This document shows positions 58,415 through 64,000 of a stretch of 64,000 bases of DNA, piece after piece. Position 1 is the stretch's first letter, and each line of letters opens with the position of its first letter. This DNA is from Microbacterium sp. LWO14-1.2 (GTDB lineage: Bacteria; Actinomycetota; Actinomycetes; Actinomycetales; Microbacteriaceae): NCBI RefSeq assembly GCF_038397715.1, contig NZ_CP151633.1, forward strand, positions 434,001-498,000. Direction: 5' to 3'. The position numbers and the translations under genes are program-made. The notes beneath the pieces were generated by a model that had not been told where the DNA came from, searched no databases, and saw only the letters and a list, made by a program, of their open reading frames with translations.

Positions 58415-61400
58415 GTGTCGAACCAGGTGACCGGCGTCAGCGGCGACGGGGGGTTCGGAGCCAATTCCTGGCTCGTGGAAGAGCTCTACGAGCAGTTCAA
58501 GGTCAACCGCGACTCCGTCGACAAGGAGTGGTGGCCGATCCTCGAGAAGTACCACTCCGATGCCGCGTCCGGCACAGCGCCGGCGGCACCCGAGGCCGCA
58601 CCCACGACCCACCCGGTGACCGCACCCATCCCCGTCATCGGCGCCCAGCCCGTCGCACGGACCACCGCGAAGCCCGCCGCAGCGGCTCCGATCCCCGCCC
58701 AGGCCCCCAAGCCCGCGGCCAAGGAGCCCGAGGAAGCCGCCGAGGAGGACAAGGTCACGCCGCTCCGCGGACTGCCCAAGACCCTCGCCGCGAACATGGA
58801 CGAGTCGCTGACCGTCCCGACCGCGACCAGTGTCCGCACGATCCCCGCCAAGCTGATGATCGACAACCGCATCGTCATCAACAACCACATGGCACGCACG
58901 CGCGGCGGCAAGATCAGCTTCACGCACCTCATCGGCTGGGCGCTCATCCGCACCCTCGACGAGTTCCGCAGCCAGAACGTCTTCTACGCCGAGATCGACG
59001 GCAAGCCCTCGGTCGTCGCACCCGCGCACGTGAACCTCGGCATCGCGATCGACCTGCCGAAGCCGGACGGCACCCGTGCCCTCATGGTCCCGAGCATCAA
59101 GCGCGCCGACACCATGACCTTCTCCGAGTACCTCACCGCCTACGAGGACCTCGTCACCCGTGCCCGCAACAACAAGCTCACCGCGGCCGACTTCCAGGGC
59201 ACGACGGTCTCGCTCACCAACCCGGGCGGCATCGGAACGGTGCACTCGGTGCCGCGTCTCATGAAGGGCCAGGGCTGCATCATCGGCGCCGGTGCCCTCG
59301 AGTACCCGGCGGAGTTCCAGGGCGCGAGCCCGAAGACGCTCAACGAGCTCGCGATCGGCAAGACGATCACACTCACCAGCACCTACGACCACCGCGTCAT
59401 CCAGGGTGCCGGCTCGGGCGAGTTCCTCAAGAAGGTGCACGAGCTGCTCATCGGCCAGCGCGGCTTCTACGACGACATCTTCGCCGCTCTGCGCATCCCG
59501 TACTCCCCCATCCGCTGGAACCCCGACATCGCCGTCGACCTCGCCGAGCGCGTCGACAAGCAGTCCCGGGTGCAGGAGCTCATCAACTCCTACCGCGTGC
59601 GCGGCCACCTGATGGCCGACATCGACCCGCTCGAGTACGTGCAGCGCTCGCACCCCGACCTCGAGATCGAGAGCCACGGTCTCACGTTCTGGGACCTCGA
59701 CCGCGAGTTCGTCACCGGAGGCTTCGGCGGGCGGCGCGTGGCCAAGCTGCGCGACATCCTCGGCGTGCTCCGCGACTCGTACTGCCGCACCCTCGGCATC
59801 GAGTACATGCACATCCAGGACCCCGAGCAGCGCCGGTGGTTCCAGGAGAAGGTCGAGGTCAAGTACCAGAAGCCCGGCCACGACGAGCAGCTGCGCGTGC
59901 TGCGCAAGCTGAACGAGGCCGAGGCCTTCGAGACGTTCCTGCAGACGAAGTTCGTCGGACAGAAGCGCTTCTCGCTGGAGGGCGGCGAGTCGCTCGTCCC
60001 GCTGCTTGACGAGATCCTCCAGGGTGCGGCGACGGCCGGCCTCGAGGGTGCCGCGATCGGCATGGCGCACCGCGGCCGCCTCAACGTGCTGACGAACATC
60101 GCCGGCAAGACCTACGGCCAGGTCTTCCAGGAGTTCGAGGGCACCCAGACCCCGGGCAACCAGCGCGGATCGGGTGACGTCAAGTACCACCTCGGCACGC
60201 AGGGCACCTTCGTCGCCGACGACGGGTCCGAGCTCCCCGTGTACCTGGCCGCGAACCCCTCGCACCTCGAGACCGTCGACGGCGTGCTCGAGGGCATCGT
60301 GCGGGCCAAGCAGGACCGCAAGCCGATCGGCACCTTCACCTGGCTGCCGATCCTCGTGCACGGCGACGCGGCGTTCGCCGGACAGGGCGTCGTGGTCGAA
60401 ACTCTGCAGATGTCGCAGCTCCGCGGCTACCGCACCGGCGGCACGGTCCACGTGGTTGTGAACAACCAGGTCGGGTTCACCACCCTCCCGAACGACTCCC
60501 GCACCTCGGTGTACGCCACCGACGTCGCGAAGACGATCCAGGCTCCGGTGCTGCATGTGAACGGCGACGACCCCGAAGCCGTCATCCACGTCGCGCAGCT
60601 CGCCTTCGAGTACCGCGAGCGCTTCCACCGCGACGTCGTGATCGACCTGGTCTGCTACCGCCGCCGTGGCCACAACGAGGGCGACGACCCCTCGATGACG
60701 CAGCCGCTCATGACCGACCTGATCCAGGCCAAGCGCTCGGTGCGCAAGCTGTACACCGAATCGCTCGTCGGCCGCGGCGACATCACCGAGGAGGAGTACG
60801 ACCAGGCGAAGGCGGACTTCCAGAACCGGCTCGAGATCGCGTTCGCCGAGACCCACGCCGCCGAGACCGGCGCGACCCCGGTCGTGTCCGAGCAGGCGCC
60901 GGTCGATGAGCAGGTAGGAGCCCCCGAGGTGACCGGCGTCTCGAACGAGGTCATCCAGCTGATCGGCGACGCCTTCGTCAACAAGCCCGAGGGCTTCACG
61001 GTGCACCCGAAGCTGCAGCAGCAGCTCGAGAAGCGCCTCGACATGAGCCGCAACGGCAACATCGACTGGGGCTTCGGCGAGCTGCTGGCCTTCGGCTCCC
61101 TTCTCGTCGAGGGCACGCCCGTGCGCCTCGCCGGTCAGGACTCGCGACGCGGCACCTTCGTGCAGCGGCACGCGACCCTGCACGACCGCGCGAACGGCCA
61201 GGAGTGGCTGCCGCTGTCGAACCTCTCCGACTCGCAGGGGCGGTTCTTCGTCTACGACTCGCTGCTCAGCGAGTACGCGGCGCTCGGCTTCGAGTACGGA
61301 TACTCCGTCGAGGCTCCCGAGGCTCTCGTGCTCTGGGAGGCTCAGTTCGGCGACTTCGTCAACGGCGCCCAGTCGGTGATCGACGAGTACATCTCCGCGG

Positions 61401-62086
61401 CCGAACAGAAGTGGGGGCAGCAGTCCAGCGTCACGCTGCTCCTCCCCCACGGCTACGAGGGCCAGGGACCCGACCACTCCTCGTCGCGGATCGAGCGCTT
61501 CCTCCAGATGTGCGCGCAGGACAACATGATCGTCGCGCGTCCCTCGACCCCCGCGTCGTACTTCCACCTGCTGCGCCGTCAGGCCTACGCGCGTCCGCGC
61601 AAGCCGCTCATCGTCTTCACCCCGAAGGCGATGCTGCGTCTGCGCGGCGCGACCAGCCCGGTCGAGGCGTTCACGCAGGGCCGTTTCGAGCCCGTGATCG
61701 ACGACACCCGCGAGCTGGACCGCACCGCCGTCAAGCGCGTGCTCGTGCACTCGGGCAAGGTGCACTGGGACCTGCGTTCGGAGCTCGAGAAGAACCCGAA
61801 CCCCGAGATCGCACTCGTCCGGCTCGAGCAGCTCTACCCGACGCCGATCGACGCTCTCAAGGCCATCACCGACTCGTACCCGAACGCGGAGCTGGTGTGG
61901 GTGCAGGAGGAGCCGGAGAACCAGGGCGCCTGGCCGTTCCTCGCGCTCGCTTTCGCCGACGTCCCGGGAGACCGGACCTTCCGTCCGATCTCGCGTCCGG
62001 CCTCGGCGTCTCCCGCCACGGGTTCCTCGAAGGTGCATGCCGCCGAGCAGGCGAAGCTGCTGCGCGACGCGCTGACGATCGCCTGA
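58415..62086 (+). CDS. kgd: Multifunctional 2-oxoglutarate decarboxylase/dehydrogenase E1-E2
   Basis: A 1223-residue TCA-cycle enzyme of the actinobacterial Kgd/OdhA type: a short N-terminal segment (SWLVEELYEQFKVN), an Ala/Pro linker (~45-110), an E2 succinyltransferase-like core with DHRVIQGAGSGEF (His326), and the thiamine-dependent E1 (AHRGRLNVLTNIAG; YRRRGHNEGDDPS). It lacks a lipoyl domain, as usual. Activity depends on partner E2 and Lpd in the complex, and in relatives on GarA/OdhI binding. GTG 58415 (VSNQVTG) is chosen; GTG 58382 is an alternative. Confidence 0.95.
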   Translation: MSNQVTGVSGDGGFGANSWLVEELYEQFKVNRDSVDKEWWPILEKYHSDAASGTAPAAPEAAPTTHPVTAPIPVIGAQPVARTTAKPAAAAPIPAQAPKPAAKEPEEAAEEDKVTPLRGLPKTLAANMDESLTVPTATSVRTIPAKLMIDNRIVINNHMARTRGGKISFTHLIGWALIRTLDEFRSQNVFYAEIDGKPSVVAPAHVNLGIAIDLPKPDGTRALMVPSIKRADTMTFSEYLTAYEDLVTRARNNKLTAADFQGTTVSLTNPGGIGTVHSVPRLMKGQGCIIGAGALEYPAEFQGASPKTLNELAIGKTITLTSTYDHRVIQGAGSGEFLKKVHELLIGQRGFYDDIFAALRIPYSPIRWNPDIAVDLAERVDKQSRVQELINSYRVRGHLMADIDPLEYVQRSHPDLEIESHGLTFWDLDREFVTGGFGGRRVAKLRDILGVLRDSYCRTLGIEYMHIQDPEQRRWFQEKVEVKYQKPGHDEQLRVLRKLNEAEAFETFLQTKFVGQKRFSLEGGESLVPLLDEILQGAATAGLEGAAIGMAHRGRLNVLTNIAGKTYGQVFQEFEGTQTPGNQRGSGDVKYHLGTQGTFVADDGSELPVYLAANPSHLETVDGVLEGIVRAKQDRKPIGTFTWLPILVHGDAAFAGQGVVVETLQMSQLRGYRTGGTVHVVVNNQVGFTTLPNDSRTSVYATDVAKTIQAPVLHVNGDDPEAVIHVAQLAFEYRERFHRDVVIDLVCYRRRGHNEGDDPSMTQPLMTDLIQAKRSVRKLYTESLVGRGDITEEEYDQAKADFQNRLEIAFAETHAAETGATPVVSEQAPVDEQVGAPEVTGVSNEVIQLIGDAFVNKPEGFTVHPKLQQQLEKRLDMSRNGNIDWGFGELLAFGSLLVEGTPVRLAGQDSRRGTFVQRHATLHDRANGQEWLPLSNLSDSQGRFFVYDSLLSEYAALGFEYGYSVEAPEALVLWEAQFGDFVNGAQSVIDEYISAAEQKWGQQSSVTLLLPHGYEGQGPDHSSSRIERFLQMCAQDNMIVARPSTPASYFHLLRRQAYARPRKPLIVFTPKAMLRLRGATSPVEAFTQGRFEPVIDDTRELDRTAVKRVLVHSGKVHWDLRSELEKNPNPEIALVRLEQLYPTPIDALKAITDSYPNAELVWVQEEPENQGAWPFLALAFADVPGDRTFRPISRPASASPATGSSKVHAAEQAKLLRDALTIA

Positions 62087-62111
62087 TCGGACCAGAGCCC
62101 GGAGCTGACGC

Positions 62112-62149
62112 ACGAAGGGCGCCGCGACCTCGGTCGCGGCGCCCTTCGT
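62112..62149. terminator. Bidirectional terminator between kgd and the Eis-like gene
   Basis: Perfect 18-bp arms (62112-62129 and 62132-62149) with a 2-base loop between convergent genes. Confidence 0.88.
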
Positions 62150-62161
62150 CGTGACGCGGTG

Positions 62162-63469
62162 TCAGTACCAGATGTCGAGGCCCGGCGCCGGAGTGCTGGT
62201 GAACGCGCGGTCGAGCGCGGCGACGGCATCCGCCTCTGCGTCGATGCGACCAGCGGCGTGCAGGGCGGAGGCGCGCACACCGCCGACGTAGAGCGAAGAA
62301 AGAGCCGCGACGTCGAGCGCGACATCGGCAGCACCCGGGTCAGCCGGTACGACCTGGGCCACTCCGTCGGCACCGATGACGAGCCGCCAGTCTCCCGCTG
62401 CGAAGCCGAGGGGGTCGTGCACGCGGAGCACGGTGTCGAGCGGGGCCGCGTAGCGGCGCGCGGTCAGACTCGCGGCGAGGTCGAGGATCCGCAGCCAGCC
62501 GTGATCGTGCAGCGTCTGCGTGACACCGCGCTGGTCGTGCACGAGCCACGGCAGCGGGTCGTCCACCGGGCGCAGCTCGGCCTCGACGCCGTCGACGAGA
62601 TCGTGCTGCAGCGCAAACCTCCACAGCGCCGCCGTCGCCTCGGAGGTCTCCGCCACGAGCAGGCGCACCGAGAGCGTGTGCCGCCAGGCCGTGCCCGATC
62701 CCTCCTCGGCGAGGGTGTAGGCCATGGCGCCGCGGACCTCGCCGGCGCCGTCGCGGTACCGGACGCCCCGCACCTTGTCGCGATCCGTGTCGCTCGGAGA
62801 CAGCCCCGCCATTCCGCCCCAGCGAGCGGACCAGCCGGGGATCTGACCGGGCCGTGCGGTTCGGGCGCGTTCGTGCACGGCGCCCAGCTCGGCTGCCAGC
62901 GCGTCGCGGTCGACGTACTCGAGACGCCCTGACGCGGCCGGCGCCGCCCACCCCGCGCGACGCGCATCCACCCGGAAGCGCACGACCGGGACGGCGGAAC
63001 CGAAGCCGTACCGACCGTAGATCGTCGCCTCCGACACCGTCAGGCCCGCGAGCGGGACGCCCGCTGTCGCGGCAGCGCGGAGTTCGCCCTCGAGGAGCGC
63101 ACGGGCGATGCCGCGGCGGCGATGGGTCGCCGAGACGGTGACCCCGCTGATCGCCCACATCGGCAGCTGCGCGCCGCCCGGGAGTGTCAGCGGAGTGACC
63201 CAGGAGTCGATCGTGGCCACGGGTCGGCCGTCGGGCACGGCGGCGTCGTAGACGCCGGCGTTCCGGCGGGACTCGACAGTGGATCGTCCGAACTCGAGCG
63301 CCTCGGCCGTCGGCTCCGCGCCGAGGAATCCGCGCGACACGGCGCGCTGGAACGACTCCGCCGCGACACGATCGGTCACGTCGAGCACCCGGTACTCGAG
63401 TCCGTCCGCAGACAGACGGTCGGCGGATACGGGGTCGGCGGGGATGTCGCGGGCGTCGATGATCGTCAT
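62162..63469 (-). CDS. Eis-like GNAT acetyltransferase with sterol-carrier-like C-terminus
   Basis: A 435-residue protein of the Eis/enhanced intracellular survival type: an N-terminal GNAT domain with VSATHRRRGIARALLEGELR, a central helical linker and a C-terminal SCP2-like domain, ending in FTSTPAPGLDIWY, where the carboxylate can enter the active site. Eis proteins acetylate amines, including aminoglycosides; no target is implied here. TAGGCT 6 bases before ATG 63469 fits a leaderless start. Confidence 0.88.
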   Translation of the reverse strand: MTIIDARDIPADPVSADRLSADGLEYRVLDVTDRVAAESFQRAVSRGFLGAEPTAEALEFGRSTVESRRNAGVYDAAVPDGRPVATIDSWVTPLTLPGGAQLPMWAISGVTVSATHRRRGIARALLEGELRAAATAGVPLAGLTVSEATIYGRYGFGSAVPVVRFRVDARRAGWAAPAASGRLEYVDRDALAAELGAVHERARTARPGQIPGWSARWGGMAGLSPSDTDRDKVRGVRYRDGAGEVRGAMAYTLAEEGSGTAWRHTLSVRLLVAETSEATAALWRFALQHDLVDGVEAELRPVDDPLPWLVHDQRGVTQTLHDHGWLRILDLAASLTARRYAAPLDTVLRVHDPLGFAAGDWRLVIGADGVAQVVPADPGAADVALDVAALSSLYVGGVRASALHAAGRIDAEADAVAALDRAFTSTPAPGLDIWY

Positions 63470-63475
63470 GGCCCC

Positions 63476-63481
63476 AGCCTA
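63476..63481 (-). promoter_or_regulatory. Putative -10 of leaderless Eis-like transcript
   Basis: TAGGCT on the minus strand, 6 bases before ATG 63469. Confidence 0.5.
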
Positions 63482-63526
63482 TGGGCGGTGACCGACGTCG
63501 ATCGACGGGTCGACCCCACGCGGCGA

Positions 63527-63772
63527 TCAGTGCTGCGCGGCCTGCACCTCACGCAGACGGGCGAACACCTGGTCGCGCAGCTCTTCGGGCGCCGTCTCCC
63601 TGCACGCCCTGGCGACGACCTCGGTGAGGGTCTTCGCCACGAGGGCCTCGTCACGGCAGGACGGGCAGTTCTCGAGATGCTCGCGGATCTCCGAGTGCTC
63701 GGTCTTGCAGACCTCGTTGCGGAGGTACTCCTCCAGATCCTGACGCGCCTTGTCGCAGCCGCAGTCGCTCAT
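63527..63772 (-). CDS. rsrA: Mycothiol-system zinc-binding anti-sigma factor
   Basis: An 81-residue redox-sensitive anti-sigma factor. The zinc motif HLENCPSC (His32, Cys36, Cys39) with the earlier cysteines in [10 protein letters not shown] is the ZAS signature. Disulfide stress should release the sigma factor encoded upstream. It overlaps the sigma gene by ATGA, giving coupled, near-equal synthesis. Confidence 0.93.
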   Translation of the reverse strand: MSDCGCDKARQDLEEYLRNEVCKTEHSEIREHLENCPSCRDEALVAKTLTEVVARACRETAPEELRDQVFARLREVQAAQH

Positions 63773-64000
63773 TTCCTGCTCCTCGTGTCGGCCGCGGAGA
63801 TTCCCCGCTCCGCGGCATAGTCGGCCAGCAGCTCGCGAAGCATCCGCCTGCCCCGATGCAGGCGGCTCATCACGGTGCCGATGGGCGTCTTCATGATGTC
63901 GGCGATCTCCTGGTAGGCGAAGCCCTCGACGTCGGCGAGATACACCGCCAGGCGGAAGTCCTCGGGGACCTCCTGCAGGGCATCCTTCACGACGGATGCC
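63769..64000 (-). CDS. sigR: ECF sigma factor SigR-type, C-terminal part
   Basis: The gene runs off the window end; 76 residues and the stop are visible. [41 protein letters not shown] is sigma region 4, in short the helix-turn-helix that reads the -35. The partner RsrA and this sequence together mark the thiol-oxidative-stress SigR/SigH regulon. Confidence 0.92.
   Translation of the reverse strand, partial: ASVVKDALQEVPEDFRLAVYLADVEGFAYQEIADIMKTPIGTVMSRLHRGRRMLRELLADYAAERGISAADTRSRK

Noticed and set aside
58208-62113. A ~1300-codon open frame on the minus strand opposite kgd
   Set aside because: It is the codon-bias shadow of kgd: low-complexity Val/Leu/Arg/Asp composition, no domains, and covers a clear TCA-cycle gene.
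1-64000. CRISPR arrays, prophage, transposases, restriction or other defence genes
   Set aside because: No regularly spaced repeats and no matching protein families were found on either strand.

Overview
The window is a continuous piece of high-GC actinobacterial chromosome. Several features point to Microbacteriaceae, most likely Microbacterium or a close relative: codon use dominated by G/C-ending codons, a mycothiol-type SigR/RsrA pair, a fused Kgd-type 2-oxoglutarate decarboxylase, GuaB1, a DtxR-type iron box, and ROK-controlled sugar genes. No rRNA, tRNA, CRISPR array, insertion sequence, prophage or replication origin was seen. Genes are packed with short gaps and many 4-base ATGA or GTGA overlaps, and no gene-free stretch exceeds about 200 bases.

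Layout. 1-5.8 kb: the tail of a DsbA-like protein, an MFS exporter, a bicupin oxalate decarboxylase, a DUF1275 membrane protein, two small unknown genes, a decapitated alcohol dehydrogenase with its companion gene. 5.8-12.6 kb: divergent GH15 glucan/trehalose hydrolase and a divergent glucose-6-phosphate dehydrogenase paralogue, a ThrE exporter, then an OhrR-Ohr-MDR reductase peroxide unit. 12.6-26.1 kb: a carbohydrate-utilisation locus with GH95 fucosidase, CE7 acetyl esterase, ROK repressor, a CUT1 importer without its own ATPase, a GH36 and a secreted multi-domain GH27 alpha-galactosidase. 26-35.5 kb: RidA, a DinB2-like polymerase, two membrane proteins, TrmB, DUF3097, a TPM-domain protein with PspA, an arginase-fold protein, a small HExxH protein, and an iron-box-preceded stand-alone SIP domain. 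35.5-45 kb: Tyr phosphatase with an AhpD-like protein, an alpha/beta hydrolase, a complete dipeptide/nickel-type ABC importer, an acetyltransferase, and Ung with an SDR. 45-49 kb: metY, an EEP-family protein and metX for direct sulfhydrylation of O-acetylhomoserine. 49-64 kb: Nudix, MFS, thiamine-binding protein, a GT87-like membrane protein, NnrD, an OYE-family reductase, two CNNM/hemolysin-type proteins, GuaB1, Kgd, an Eis-like acetyltransferase, RsrA and truncated SigR.

Two non-coding patterns tie the region together. First, the three promoters of the sugar locus carry versions of one 9-3-9 inverted repeat with half-site TTACTTGAC, most simply read as the operator of the ROK protein encoded inside the locus; this would make the dispersed glycosidases, esterase and importer a single regulon. 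Second, about sixteen transcription units have a TANNNT-like hexamer 6-7 bases before the start codon, the geometry of leaderless mRNAs, and this also fixes many start codons. No mobile defence or otherwise exotic system is evident. The strongest candidates for new biology are the shared operator regulon, the pervasive leaderless architecture, a Y-family polymerase with an aliphatic steric gate, and a tiny HExxH-motif protein.
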